Assembly: GCA_963841695.1 (NCBI GenBank)
Contig: CAWJDQ010000001.1
Span: 310,001 to 374,000, forward strand
From: RYN-230 sp963841695
Lineage (GTDB): Bacteria; Actinomycetota; Actinomycetes; Streptosporangiales; Streptosporangiaceae
DNA length: 64,000 bases
Reading direction: 5' to 3'
Shown piece by piece: positions 25,562 to 34,479 of the stretch. Made by a program: the position numbers and the translations under genes. Position 1 is the first letter of the stretch. Every line of letters starts with the position of its first letter. The notes under the pieces are model-generated. The model was not told the origin of the DNA, did no database searches, and saw only the letters and a list, made by a program, of their open reading frames with translations.

Positions 25562-27070
25562 CTACCAGGGCTCGTGCCCCTGGTTGGCGGCGCGCAGCGT
25601 GCTCACGTACCCGCCGCGCTGGTACGCCGTGCCGGCGGTGTCGGCCGGGGCGGCGAGCTTGCCCCGCACACTGGCCACGCTGGTGAAGCCCTTGCGTTCC
25701 ATCCACGCCTGCAACCCGTTGAGCAGGGTCCCGGCGTACCCGGGCCCGTGGCGCAGCAGTGCCGACGTGGTCATCACCACGTCCGCGCCGGCCAGCAGGT
25801 AGGCGGCCAGGTCAGCTGCGTCGTCCACCCCGGTGCTGGCGCCCAGCGAGGCCCGGACCCGGCCGGCCAGCCGGGCGATCCAGGCCCGGGGCAGCCGGCC
25901 CTCGGCCGGGCTGGACAGGCCGAAGCCCACGGTCACCGTGAGCGCCTCCGGGTCGATGTCGGGCTGGATGAAGCGGTTGAACAGCACCAGGCCGTCCACG
26001 CCAATCCGGTCCAGGCGCAGGGCCATCTCGCCGGGGGAGCTGAAGTAGGGGCTGAGCTTCACCGCGACCGGCACGCTGACCACCGCCTTGACCGTGGTCA
26101 CGATCTCCACGTGGCGCTGCTCCACGTCGCGGCCGGACGACATCGGGTCGCCCGGCAGATGGTAGATGTTCAGCTCGATGGCGGCCGCCCCCGCGTCCTG
26201 CAGCGCGGCCGCGTAGTCCGTCCATCCGCCGGTGGTGACCCCGTTGAGGCTGGCGATGACCGGCACGTCCACCGCGGCCGCGGCCCGCTCCACCAGGCTC
26301 AGGTAGCGCCGCGGTGTCGCGTCGGTGGCGGCCGCCGCCGGGAAGTACGACAGCGATTCGGCGAAGCTCTCGGTGCTCGCCTCGGTGAGGGCCACGTTCT
26401 GCTGCGTCTCGCGCTGGAGTTCCTCCTCGAACAGGGAGGGCAGCACCACGGCGGCCACTCCCGCGTCGGCCAGCGCGCGCACCCCCTCAGGGGTCCGCGC
26501 CAGCGGTGACGCGGAGGCCACCAGCGGATTGCGGAGATTCAGGCCCATATAACGACTGGTCAGATCCATCGTCAGCCCCCGTGCTAACCCTGTGCGCCTG
26601 GCCAGGGAACGCTCTTCCGGCTCGTCCCTGGTCGCGGCGGCCTGCGTGGTCGGCCGCGGCACGATCAGCACCGGCCGGTGCGCTGCGTGCAGCAGCCGGT
26701 GCGAGACGCTGCCCAGCGGCAGATGCGGCAGGTCGTGCCGCCCGCGCGCGCCGACTACGACGATCCGGGCGTCATAATGGTCGGCGATCTCCAGGATCGT
26801 GCGGGAGATATGCCCCAGCCGGGTTTCGCGGATGTCCGCGTCCGCGGTGATCCCCGCGGCGCGCAGGTCGTCCACCACGCTGGCCACGAGTTTCTCGCCC
26901 TCGCCATCGGCGCAATCCACCCGGACCCGGCCGAACCGGCCCACGGCGAACTCGTGCACGTGCAACACCACGACGTGGTCGCCGCTGTCCCGGCTGAGTT
27001 CGCGGGTCATGTCCGCGGCCGCCTGGACGTGCTGGGCGGCGTCCACCGCCAGCAGGATCGTCTTGTTCAT
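25562..27070 (-). CDS. UspA domain fused to dihydroorotate dehydrogenase-like enzyme
   Basis: 502 aa in one open frame. Residues 1-140 are a universal stress protein: NKTILLAVDAAQHVQAAADM at the start and VVVGARGRHDLPHLPLGSVSHRLLHAAHRPVLIVPRP (G-2x-G-9x-G-S/T type ATP loop). From about residue 166, MDLTSRYMGLNLRNPLVASASPL starts a DHOD-like TIM barrel with IELNIYHLPGDP, VAVKLSPYFSSPGEMALRLD and GVDGLVLFNRFIQPDID. The usual stand-alone DHOD-like protein begins at that MDLTSRY, so a separate internal start is also possible. ATG 27070 has GAGGAG 6 bp upstream. It shares a divergent promoter region with a tandem UspA gene. Confidence 0.82.
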   Translation of the reverse strand: MNKTILLAVDAAQHVQAAADMTRELSRDSGDHVVVLHVHEFAVGRFGRVRVDCADGEGEKLVASVVDDLRAAGITADADIRETRLGHISRTILEIADHYDARIVVVGARGRHDLPHLPLGSVSHRLLHAAHRPVLIVPRPTTQAAATRDEPEERSLARRTGLARGLTMDLTSRYMGLNLRNPLVASASPLARTPEGVRALADAGVAAVVLPSLFEEELQRETQQNVALTEASTESFAESLSYFPAAAATDATPRRYLSLVERAAAAVDVPVIASLNGVTTGGWTDYAAALQDAGAAAIELNIYHLPGDPMSSGRDVEQRHVEIVTTVKAVVSVPVAVKLSPYFSSPGEMALRLDRIGVDGLVLFNRFIQPDIDPEALTVTVGFGLSSPAEGRLPRAWIARLAGRVRASLGASTGVDDAADLAAYLLAGADVVMTTSALLRHGPGYAGTLLNGLQAWMERKGFTSVASVRGKLAAPADTAGTAYQRGGYVSTLRAANQGHEPW

Positions 27071-27457
27071 GATCACTCCTCAGGGGCTGGCGGCTGACCT
27101 GAGCAAACACCGCCCAGGAAAGTCGGCGGCACCCGCCGCGGGACGGACCAGCGTGGCGCCGGGAGGATCTCCGTCCTGGCGACGGTGGGTCTTGCGATCC
27201 CACGAGACCGCCCTATCCCATCCATTCCCGGCGGGCCTGCCACCGCCTTGGTCCCGCGCGGCGGGTGTCACAGGACCAGAGTGCTACGCCTCTTTATACG
27301 CCAGCAGGGCCGTTCGGCCCGGGATCGCGGGACCGTGGTCCCGGGCCGGACGGCGCTCTCCTGCGCCAGGCTGGGACCGAAGATCACTAGCTTCCTGCCG
27401 CCTTCGCGGCCAGGCTGGGTACAGAGCAAAGCAGGAATGGCCGCTGGGAGGACAGGC
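27071..27457. promoter_or_regulatory. Divergent UspA/UspA-DHOD control region with DevR-like box
   Basis: A 387-bp gap without a supported gene. At 27329-27342, GGGACC-GT-GGTCCC is a perfect 6-2-6 inverted repeat (one more pair outside), the layout of DosR/DevR boxes. A second symmetric element, GTGGG-n9-CCCAC, lies at about 27184-27202. Ribosome site GGGAGG precedes the rightward ATG. Confidence 0.55.
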
Positions 27458-28294
27458 ATGGCAACGAAGCCGGTAATCGCGGGCACGGATGGTTCACAGG
27501 AATCCATGCGGGCGGTGGAATGGGCGGCCCGCGAGGCGGTGCTCCGCGGGACATCGCTGCGGATCGTGGCGGTCCCGGTGCTGCCCCCGCGGATGCGGCC
27601 CAATCCGGCGACCCCCGAGACGGTGGCCGGCCTGATCGAGCACTCCATGGCCCGGGCCCTGGGTGCGGCGGCCCAGCAGGCCGCGACGCTGGAGCCGAAC
27701 CTGGCCATCGAGACGCAACTGGTGGAGGGAGCGCCGGCGGACGTGCTGACCGCCGCCGCGCAGGACGCCTCGATGCTGGTGCTGGGCTCCCGGGGCGCCG
27801 GGGGATTCACGGCGATGATCCTCGGCTCGGTGAGCAGGTATGTCGCCACGCACGCGGCGGTCCCGGTCGTGGTGGCCCGCGAGGAGACGGTGGCCGAGCA
27901 CCGGGAGATCGTGGTCGGCGTGCGTGACCTGGCCCAGCCCGGCGCGGCCCTGGGTTTCGGCTTCGAGGAAGCGGCGCTGCGCAAGGCCCGGCTGCTCGCC
28001 GTGCACGCCTGGTCGTGGTCCCTGCCCGGGCACGCGGACGCGCCCGCGGAAGACGGCGCCCGCCTGGAGAGCGAGATCGCCACCTGGCGGGAGAAGTTCC
28101 CGGAGGTGGAAGCGCGCTGGGAAGTGGTGCACGCGCACCCGGCCAAGGTCCTGGCCGGCGCGTCCGCCCGCGCCGACCTGGTGGTGCTGGGCCGGCACGG
28201 CCAGGGTGAGCCGCAGACTCCCGGAGTCGGCTCAGTGACCCACGCCGTGCTCAGCCACGCGCACGGTCCCGTGGTGTCCGTTCCGGGGGACTGA
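27458..28294 (+). CDS. Tandem universal stress protein
   Basis: 278 aa with two UspA domains. Domain 1 (5-140): PVIAGTDGSQESMRAVEWAAREA and VLGSRGAGGFTAMILGSVSRYVATHAAVPVVVAR, a complete nucleotide-binding loop. Domain 2 (148-278): EIVVGVRDLAQPGAALGFGFEEA and VVLGRHGQGEPQTPGVGSVTHAVLSHAHGPVVSVP, with a changed loop. Common in actinomycete dormancy and hypoxia regulons. Its stop abuts the convergent TetR gene's stop with no gap. Confidence 0.93.
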   Translation: MATKPVIAGTDGSQESMRAVEWAAREAVLRGTSLRIVAVPVLPPRMRPNPATPETVAGLIEHSMARALGAAAQQAATLEPNLAIETQLVEGAPADVLTAAAQDASMLVLGSRGAGGFTAMILGSVSRYVATHAAVPVVVAREETVAEHREIVVGVRDLAQPGAALGFGFEEAALRKARLLAVHAWSWSLPGHADAPAEDGARLESEIATWREKFPEVEARWEVVHAHPAKVLAGASARADLVVLGRHGQGEPQTPGVGSVTHAVLSHAHGPVVSVPGD

Positions 28295-28921
28295 TCACCG
28301 CCGGGGTGGTGGCCGTAGCCCGTCGAGGATGAGCTGGGCGAGGTGGGCGGAGCGCGGGTGGCTGGCGCCTGCGCCGGCGTGCCGGATCGCGGCGAAGGCG
28401 CGGGCGACGAGGGCCATCACCTCGTCCGCGGTGAGGTCGTGGCGCACGACGCCGGCCGCCTGCGCGCGGCTGAGCAGGCCGGCGACCTGGCGCGTGAGGT
28501 CGGCTGCCACCCCCGGGGCAGCGATGCGCAAGTCCAGCTCGGCGGCCTCCAGCGCGCTCTTGACCGCTACGTTCTCGGCCCCCGAGGCCATCATCCGGGA
28601 CAGCAGCGTGAACAGGGCGCCGGGATCCCCGGTGGCGGCGAGACCCTCCCCCTCCGCCACCAGCTGCTCCAGCTGATCGGTGGCCACGGCGAGATACAGC
28701 GCTTCCTTGGCCGGGAAGTGCCGGTGGACGGTGCCCGGGCCAACGCCGGCGCCGCGGGCGATCTCGTCGAGCGAGACGCCCAGGCCCCTCGCCGCGAACA
28801 GCTGCTGGGCGGTCCGCAGCACGCGCTCGCGATTGCGGCGCGCGTCAGCCCGCAGCGTGCGGTTACTCCCGGGAGTGGCGGGTGACTCCGCGGCAGCGCG
28901 CTCACGCGGTCGGCTGGACAT
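28295..28921 (-). CDS. TetR-family repressor
   Basis: 208 aa from ATG 28921 (MSSRPRER). DNA-binding domain: RNRERVLRTAQQLFAARGLGVSLDEIARGAGVGPGTVHRHFPAKEALYLAVATD, with a C-terminal domain of the type paired with this HTH in actinomycetes. Divergent from the SnoaL-like gene. The gap carries a 19-bp direct repeat and a TATACT hexamer, so it probably controls that gene. Confidence 0.9.
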   Translation of the reverse strand: MSSRPRERAAAESPATPGSNRTLRADARRNRERVLRTAQQLFAARGLGVSLDEIARGAGVGPGTVHRHFPAKEALYLAVATDQLEQLVAEGEGLAATGDPGALFTLLSRMMASGAENVAVKSALEAAELDLRIAAPGVAADLTRQVAGLLSRAQAAGVVRHDLTADEVMALVARAFAAIRHAGAGASHPRSAHLAQLILDGLRPPPRR

Positions 28922-28934
28922 GTCGGCACCAGCA

Positions 28935-28986
28935 TAACCGGGGCGCCGCACCGTATACTCGGGGCCGTAACCGGGGCGGCGCACCG
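28935..28986. promoter_or_regulatory. 19-bp direct repeat flanking a -10-like hexamer
   Basis: taaccggggcgccgcaccg (28935-28953) recurs with one mismatch at 28968-28986, 33 bp apart. TATACT at 28954-28959 lies between the copies, and the second copy runs up to the ribosome site AGGAGG of the SnoaL-like gene. Likely repressor sites for the divergent TetR protein. Confidence 0.55.
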
Positions 28987-29000
28987 CTTAGGAGGAAAGA

Positions 29001-29426
29001 ATGCCGGACGACCTGCGGCCACTGGGCCAGGCTGGGCAAGTACTGGAACGGATTCGTGCGGCCGCGATCGCGCAGTCAGCCGCCGAGATGGAGCAGCTGT
29101 ATGCCGTCAACGCGGTGCATGAGTTCCCGTTCACGACGCCGGCGGCTCCGGCCCGTCTCGTAGGCAGGGACGCCATCATGGAGTTCATCGTGGCCAGCTG
29201 GGAAGGTCCGCTCAGGTATGAGCGCTATCAGACCGTCGCCGCGTATCCGACGAACGACCCGGGGACCGTCGTCGTGCAGCAAGATGTCTACGGAACCAGT
29301 TCCGCCACCGGCCCGTTCATCCTCCCGAACCTCGTGATCCTGACCGTCGCCAGCCGCGAAATCCGGCACCTTCGCGACTTTGTCAACCTGGTCGCGGCTT
29401 TCGAGGCCATGGGACACGGACTCTGA
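29001..29426 (+). CDS. SnoaL-like (NTF2-fold) protein
   Basis: 141 aa. Helical start (LERIRAAAIAQSAAEMEQLYAVNAVHEFPF), then PARLVGRDAIMEFIVASWEGPLRYERYQTV and strands TVVVQQDVYGTSSATGPF. This is the cone-shaped NTF2-like fold seen in SnoaL isomerases and small-molecule-binding proteins. AGGAGG upstream of the ATG. Alone under a divergent TetR gene, so detoxification or small-molecule binding is plausible; no catalytic residue can be named. Confidence 0.82.
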   Translation: MPDDLRPLGQAGQVLERIRAAAIAQSAAEMEQLYAVNAVHEFPFTTPAAPARLVGRDAIMEFIVASWEGPLRYERYQTVAAYPTNDPGTVVVQQDVYGTSSATGPFILPNLVILTVASREIRHLRDFVNLVAAFEAMGHGL

Positions 29427-29440
29427 GGCCGGCCACGGCC

Positions 29441-29746
29441 TCAGTCCTGCGCCAGCCAGTCGCCGGCCTCGTGGCCCACGGTCTGCACGCCCGCGCCGGC
29501 CTGGGCCAGGGCCGCCCGCGCGGCACGGTAGTGGTGTCCGCACAGCCACAGGTCCGCCGGGTGCGGGCGGGCCGCGGTGGCCAGCATGATGACCTTGACC
29601 TGCGGCCGGGCCGGGCAGCAGCATGACCGGGCCGGGGCTGCGGACGGCAGCTGCGGGGGCCTGATTGCGCTGCCGGCGGGATGCCCGGCGGCAGCGGCTC
29701 GCTGGGCGGCTTGTGCCGCACCGGCCTGCACGTTTCTCCGGAACAT
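29441..29746 (-). CDS. Small DUF7455-like protein
   Basis: 101 aa from ATG 29746 with GGTGGAG upstream. The Ala/Pro-rich N-terminus is followed by a CCCPARPQVKVIMLA segment and DLWLCGHHYRAARAAL, giving a C...C...CxHH layout like the small actinomycete DUF7455 proteins, which may bind zinc. It is convergent with the SnoaL gene, 14 bp away. Function unknown. Confidence 0.6.
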   Translation of the reverse strand: MFRRNVQAGAAQAAQRAAAAGHPAGSAIRPPQLPSAAPARSCCCPARPQVKVIMLATAARPHPADLWLCGHHYRAARAALAQAGAGVQTVGHEAGDWLAQD

Positions 29747-29833
29747 GACTCCACCATCGCACGCCTGGCCGCCGCCCGGCAGGGACATTGCTCCTGCCTG
29801 GCCGGGGCGAAAGGCCCGGCCCCGGCGGCGACG

Positions 29834-30331
29834 TCAGGGGCCGGCCCGCGGGTCGTCCGCGATTCCCGGCACCGGGCGGCCGTCCTCCAGGTAGCGGGGG
29901 CAGGTGGCCCCGAGAGCGGCCCGCACCCGCCGCCGGATGGGCTTGCGCAGCAGGTCCAGGGCGGCGGGCAGGGGCTCGAGCCGGTAGCCGGAGATCTCCT
30001 CGGCCTGCAGCACGATCGCGGCCAGGCTTTCCTGCGGCAGCTTGCCGCAGTCGAACAGGAACCGGAGCCCGCCTGGCTTGCCGCGGTGGGGCGGCCGGAA
30101 GTTGACGCACGCGAGGCGGCCGTGCGGCACGGTCAGGCCGCACTCCTCGCGCACCTCACGCTGGCAGGCCCTCCAGGGGGTCTCGCCGTCGGCCTCCATC
30201 ACGCCGCCGGGGATGGTCCACCCGGACTTGTAGACCGGCTTGAGGATGAGCAGCCGCCCCGCCTGGTCGAAGATCAGTGCTCCCGCCGAGGCTGGGATGG
30301 CCGGGAGTGGCTGGCCGTCCGGTGCGATCAC
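29834..30331 (-). CDS. NUDIX hydrolase
   Basis: 165 aa. Complete nudix box GGVMEADGETPWRACQREVREECGL near residues 42-66, preceded by AGALIFDQAGRLLILKP. The C-terminal tail from about residue 120 is Arg/Pro-rich. Such enzymes remove X from nucleoside-diphosphate-X. Substrate not predictable. Confidence 0.92.
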   Translation of the reverse strand: MIAPDGQPLPAIPASAGALIFDQAGRLLILKPVYKSGWTIPGGVMEADGETPWRACQREVREECGLTVPHGRLACVNFRPPHRGKPGGLRFLFDCGKLPQESLAAIVLQAEEISGYRLEPLPAALDLLRKPIRRRVRAALGATCPRYLEDGRPVPGIADDPRAGP

Positions 30332-30456
30332 GGCACCACGCTACGTCCGGCAGGCGCTCCCGCGTCATAGGCTGACACCGTGCTGGGTATTCCTGATTTC
30401 CCGCGCCAGCGTGCGGACGTCGTCGGGCCGGGGCTGGCCGGACCGCTGGACGAGCA

Positions 30457-32949
30457 GTGATCCAGCATCCGGCGTTCCCCGTCGAGCCGTGGTGCCTGCG
30501 GGAGAGCACGCTGCACGCCGACATGCTGGCCCAGACCGAATCCGTGTTCGCGCTGGCCAACGGGCATATCGGCTGGCGGGCGAACCTGGACGAGGGGGAG
30601 CCGCACGCCCTCCCGGGGTCGTACCTGAACGGCGTGTACGAGCGCCGTCCGCTGCCCTACGCCGAGGCCGGCTTCGGCTTCCCGGAGTCCGGCGAAACGG
30701 TGATCAACGTCACCAACGGGAAACTGATCCGGCTGCTGGTCGACGACGAGCCGTTCGACATCCGCTACGGCGACTTGCTGAGTCATGAGCGGGTGCTGGA
30801 CTTCCGGGCCGGCACGCTGACCCGCCGGGCCGACTGGGTGTCGCCGGCCGGCCGCCGGGTCCGGGTCAGCTCGGTCCGGATGGTGTCGCTGACCCAGCGG
30901 TCGATCTGCGCCGTCAGCTACCAGGTCGAGGCCCTGGACGGCCCGATCCGGGTGGTCGTCCAGTCCGAGCTGGTCGCCAACGAGGAGCTGCCGCCGCCCG
31001 GCGGGGACCCCCGGGTCGCCGCGGTGCTGGAGGCGCCGCTGGAGGCGCTGGAGCACGGCGGCCTGGACGGCCGGGCCATGCTGATGCACCGGACCCGGCA
31101 CAGTGACCTGAGCCTGGCGGTCGCTATGCAGCACGCGCTGGCCTGCGACGCGGACACGCACACGTGGACCGAGGCCCGGCCGGACCTGGCCCGGCTCACC
31201 GTGGGCAGCCGGCTCCAGGAGGGCCAGCCGCTGCGGCTGGTGAAGTTCGTGGCGTACGGCTGGTCCGGGACGCGCTCCCGGCCCGCCCTGCGTGACCAGG
31301 TGGAGGGCGCGCTCACGGTGGCCGCCCAGACCGGCTGGGACGGGCTGGCCAAGGAGCAGCGCGCCTACCTGGACGATTTCTGGGCCCGGGGCGACGTGGA
31401 GGTGGAAGGCGACGAGGAGATCCAGCAGGCGACCCGGTTCGGCATGTTCCACGTGCTGCAGGCCGGGGCCCGCGCGGAGGGCCGGCCCATCCCGGCCAAG
31501 GGCCTGTCCGGGAACGGCTACGACGGCCACTCCTTCTGGGACGCCGAGATGTTCGTGCTGCCGGTACTCACCTACACGATCCCGGACGCGGCCGCGGCTG
31601 AGCTGCGCTGGCGGCGCAGCACCCTGGACGGGGCGCTCGACCGGGCCCGCCAGCTCGGCCTGCGTGGGGCCGCCTTCCCGTGGCGCACGATCAGCGGCGC
31701 CGAATGCTCGGCCTACTGGCCAGCCGGGACCGCCGCGTTCCACGTGAACGCGGACATCGCGCACGCGGCGGCCCAGTACGCGGAGGCGACCGGCGACGGG
31801 CAATTCGAGCGAACGACCGGTTGTGACCTGCTGGTGCAGACGGCCAGGCTGTGGTGCTCCCTCGGGCACCATGACGGGGGCGGGGCGTTCCGGATCGACG
31901 GGGTCACCGGGCCGGACGAATACAGCGCCATCGCGGACAACAACGTCTACACGAACCTGATGGCCGCGCGGAACCTGCGCGCCGCGGCCGCGGTGGCCCA
32001 GCGCTACCCGAAGCGGGCCCGGGAGCTCCGCGTCTCAGCCGAGGAGGTGGCCGCCTGGCTGGCCGCCGCGGACGGGGTCGTGCTGCCCTACGACGCCGGG
32101 CGCGGCGTGCACTGCCAGGCAGAGGGATTCACCGAGCACCAGGTCTGGGACTTCGCCCACACCAGCGCGCAGCAGTACCCGCTGCTGGCCCACTTCCCCT
32201 ACTTCGACCTGTACCGCAAGCAGGTGGTCAAGCAGGCCGACCTGGTGCTGGCCATCCAGCTGTGCCCGGACGAGTTCACCGAGGAGGAAAAGGCCCGGGA
32301 CTTCGAGTACTACGAGGGGCTCACGGTCCGGGATTCCTCGCTGTCCGCGTGCAGCCAGGCGGTCGTCGCCGCGGCGACCGGCCACCTCGACCTGGCCTAC
32401 GACTACCTGGCCGAGACGGCCCTGATGGACCTGGCCGACCTGGAGCACAACACCCGGGACGGCCTGCACATCGCGGCGCTGGCCGGGTCGTGGACCGTGC
32501 TGGTGCAGGGGTTCGGCGGGATGCGCTACCGGCCCGGCCAGCCGCCGTGCTTCGCGCCGCGGCTGCCCCCGGCGCTGACCCGGCTCACGTTCACGGTCGT
32601 CCTGCGCGGTCGTCCGCTGCGGGTCGAGGTGACGCCGGGCAGCGTCACCTACATCCTGGACGGCGAGGGGCCGCCGCTGGGGATCACTCACCACGGGACG
32701 CCGGTCACCCTGGCGGCAGGCCAGCCGGAGACCCGGGACATTCCCCCGCTGCCCGCCCGGCCCCGGCCCGTCCAGCCCCCCGGCCGGGAACCGGCCCGGC
32801 ACGGGCAGCCCGAACCCGCGAAACGCGCCGCGCCGGCCCGCCGCCGCCGCGGCGGCGCCGCGCCAGCCGCGCCAGCCCAGCTGGCGGATGAGGCGGCACC
32901 GGACGGGCCGGCCCAGCCCGCGGGTGAGGCGGCGCCGGCCGGATCGTGA
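30457..32949 (+). CDS. GH65 family glycosidase/phosphorylase
   Basis: 830 aa, GTG start. N-terminal beta-sandwich (LAQTESVFALANGHIGWRANLDEG, LPGSYLNGVYE), linker, and (alpha/alpha)6 barrel with AKGLSGNGYDGHSFWDAEMFVLP and the catalytic acid Glu488 in GVTGPDEYSAIADNNVYTN. The phosphate-binding region FGGMRYRPGQPP-type sits near the C-domain. Related enzymes phosphorolyse trehalose, maltose or kojibiose; the exact disaccharide is unclear. The last 70 residues are a Pro/Ala/Arg/Glu low-complexity tail that family members usually lack, ending inside a duplicated stretch around the stop codon. Confidence 0.92.
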   Translation: MIQHPAFPVEPWCLRESTLHADMLAQTESVFALANGHIGWRANLDEGEPHALPGSYLNGVYERRPLPYAEAGFGFPESGETVINVTNGKLIRLLVDDEPFDIRYGDLLSHERVLDFRAGTLTRRADWVSPAGRRVRVSSVRMVSLTQRSICAVSYQVEALDGPIRVVVQSELVANEELPPPGGDPRVAAVLEAPLEALEHGGLDGRAMLMHRTRHSDLSLAVAMQHALACDADTHTWTEARPDLARLTVGSRLQEGQPLRLVKFVAYGWSGTRSRPALRDQVEGALTVAAQTGWDGLAKEQRAYLDDFWARGDVEVEGDEEIQQATRFGMFHVLQAGARAEGRPIPAKGLSGNGYDGHSFWDAEMFVLPVLTYTIPDAAAAELRWRRSTLDGALDRARQLGLRGAAFPWRTISGAECSAYWPAGTAAFHVNADIAHAAAQYAEATGDGQFERTTGCDLLVQTARLWCSLGHHDGGGAFRIDGVTGPDEYSAIADNNVYTNLMAARNLRAAAAVAQRYPKRARELRVSAEEVAAWLAAADGVVLPYDAGRGVHCQAEGFTEHQVWDFAHTSAQQYPLLAHFPYFDLYRKQVVKQADLVLAIQLCPDEFTEEEKARDFEYYEGLTVRDSSLSACSQAVVAAATGHLDLAYDYLAETALMDLADLEHNTRDGLHIAALAGSWTVLVQGFGGMRYRPGQPPCFAPRLPPALTRLTFTVVLRGRPLRVEVTPGSVTYILDGEGPPLGITHHGTPVTLAAGQPETRDIPPLPARPRPVQPPGREPARHGQPEPAKRAAPARRRRGGAAPAAPAQLADEAAPDGPAQPAGEAAPAGS

Positions 32950-32995
32950 CCCGCGGGTCAGGGGGCGCCGGCCGGACCGTGACCGCGGGGTCAGC
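32931..32995. repeat. Imperfect duplication around the GH65 stop codon
   Basis: ggcgccggccgga(t/c)cgtgac followed by a GCGGGTCAG-like segment occurs twice, about 33 bp apart; the first copy contains the TGA at 32947-32949. Confidence 0.7.
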
Positions 32996-33695
32996 TGCCG
33001 ATCCGCCGGCCGCTGACCCGGTGGGGATGGATCTGGACGTACACGTCGCGGGCGCCGCCGGCCCAGGGCTGCACGTGGGTGTGCGCCTCGATGCGGCGGA
33101 CCTGCTCTTCCTTCTTGACCCGGGTGGCGTGCCCGACGAGCAGCACGCTCCAGCCCTGGCTCAGCGCCTCATCCACCCGGTCCACCTCGAACGCCACCTG
33201 GCAGTCCAGCCGGGCGGCGAGCTCGGTGTCCGCGCCGGTGCGCAGCACGACCGTGTGCCCGGCCATGCCGAAGTTGACCGGCAGGACCACCGGGCCGTCA
33301 GCCGTGCTGAACACCACCCGCCCGACTCCGCCCGCGGCCAGCAGCTCGTAGCACTCGGCCGGGTCGATCGTCTGCAGGCTCGGCGGCTCGCTCCCCGGCC
33401 CCGGCCCGGGGTGCCGTCGGCCGTCGGCCCCGAGCAGGGCCTCCGGGGTGGTTTGCAGGGCGTCAGCCAGCTGGCGCAGGGCCGCGCCGGTCGGAGTGGC
33501 CGGATGGTTCTCCAGGTAGTCCAGGTACGGAAGGCTCATCCCCGCTCGGGCCGCGACTTCCTGCCGGGTGAGCTTGAGCTCCTTGCGCCGCTGTCCTACT
33601 CGGGCGGCCAGATCGCCCGGGTCCGCAAGCCCGGGCCGGGTCCCGCCGCCGCCGTGGGCAGTGGTGCTGCGTGCCGCGTCGTGCTTGGCCGTCAC
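32991..33695 (-). CDS. XRE helix-turn-helix fused to pyridoxamine 5'-phosphate oxidase-like domain
   Basis: 234 aa. N-terminal HTH (about 26-85): LAARVGQRRKELKLTRQEVAARAGMSLPYLDYLENHPATPTGAALRQLADAL. C-terminal split-barrel flavin-binding domain (about 108-225): CYELLAAGGVGRVVFSTADGPVVLPVNFGMAGHTVVLRTGADTELAA broken into those landmarks, and VDEALSQGWSVLLVGHATRV. A redox- or flavin/F420-responsive regulator is a reasonable inference. Divergent from UspA across a gap with a DevR-like box. Confidence 0.88.
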   Translation of the reverse strand: MTAKHDAARSTTAHGGGGTRPGLADPGDLAARVGQRRKELKLTRQEVAARAGMSLPYLDYLENHPATPTGAALRQLADALQTTPEALLGADGRRHPGPGPGSEPPSLQTIDPAECYELLAAGGVGRVVFSTADGPVVLPVNFGMAGHTVVLRTGADTELAARLDCQVAFEVDRVDEALSQGWSVLLVGHATRVKKEEQVRRIEAHTHVQPWAGGARDVYVQIHPHRVSGRRIGS

Positions 33696-33796
33696 GGTCT
33701 GCCTCCTCCGGTCCGCGATGTGTTCCTTGGGGACCGCTACTCCGATCCTGGCCGAACCCTGCCGCCGCGGGCAGCGGCCTGAGGTAGACCACCTGA

Positions 33797-33810
33797 GGGA
33801 CCATGGGCCT
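33797..33810. promoter_or_regulatory. Second DevR-like inverted repeat
   Basis: GGGACC-AT-GGGCCT has the same 6-2-6 layout and left half as the box at 27329. It sits in the 258-bp gap between the XRE-flavin protein and UspA. A GGACGT-n6-ACGTCC repeat follows about 4 bp downstream. Confidence 0.4.
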
Positions 33811-33953
33811 TCCGGACGTGCCCGAACGTCCTGGTCCTGCGGGTGCAGCGGCTCTGACCGGGTCCGTCCAGCGGATCTATCGTCGAGGACATAAGCACCG
33901 GGAGGCTGGCCGCCTGGCAGGCACCCGGTGAGGTTCCGGCGTCAGGAGGAGCC

Positions 33954-34394
33954 ATGCCCGGAATTGTGGTGGGAGTCGACGGTTCAGCGCACTCCCAGCG
34001 TTCACTCGAATGGGCGATGAGAGAGGCTGCGCTCCGGCACACCCCCCTGACCGTCCTCGCCGTCCACCCGGTCGCCATGAGCGCGTGGACCCAGACCCCG
34101 ATCATGTACCCGCAGGACGAGGCCGAGGAGGAGCGGGCCCGGGCCGCCGCGCAGGAGGGCGCCGACAAGGCCGCTGCTTCCGTGGGCGAGCGGGTGCCCG
34201 CGGTCACGGTCCGGTCGGTCAGCGGCTCGCCCGCGGCCGAACTGATCAAGGCGGGGGCCGATGCGGACCTGCTCGTGCTGGGGGCCCGGGGCAGTGGCGG
34301 CTTCGCCCGCCTGCTGCTGGGCTCGGTCAGCGCGCAGGTCACGCACCACGCCCCGTGCCCGGTGGTGGTGGTCCCGGGAGAGTCGCAGAGCTGA
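33954..34394 (+). CDS. Universal stress protein, single domain
   Basis: 146 aa, ATG with AGGAG upstream. GIVVGVDGSAHSQRSLEWAMREAALR at the start and LVLGARGSGGFARLLLGSVSAQVTHHAPCPVVVVPG at the end, the complete ATP-binding loop. Probably part of the dormancy-type group that starts at 25.5 kb. Confidence 0.93.
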   Translation: MPGIVVGVDGSAHSQRSLEWAMREAALRHTPLTVLAVHPVAMSAWTQTPIMYPQDEAEEERARAAAQEGADKAAASVGERVPAVTVRSVSGSPAAELIKAGADADLLVLGARGSGGFARLLLGSVSAQVTHHAPCPVVVVPGESQS

Positions 34395-34479
34395 GCCATC
34401 CCCAGATCCCGCCCGGTGCCCCCGGCCGAGGCCCGGCGCGGCTAATCCCGGTGCAGGCTGTTACCCAGGGTGGAAGGGC

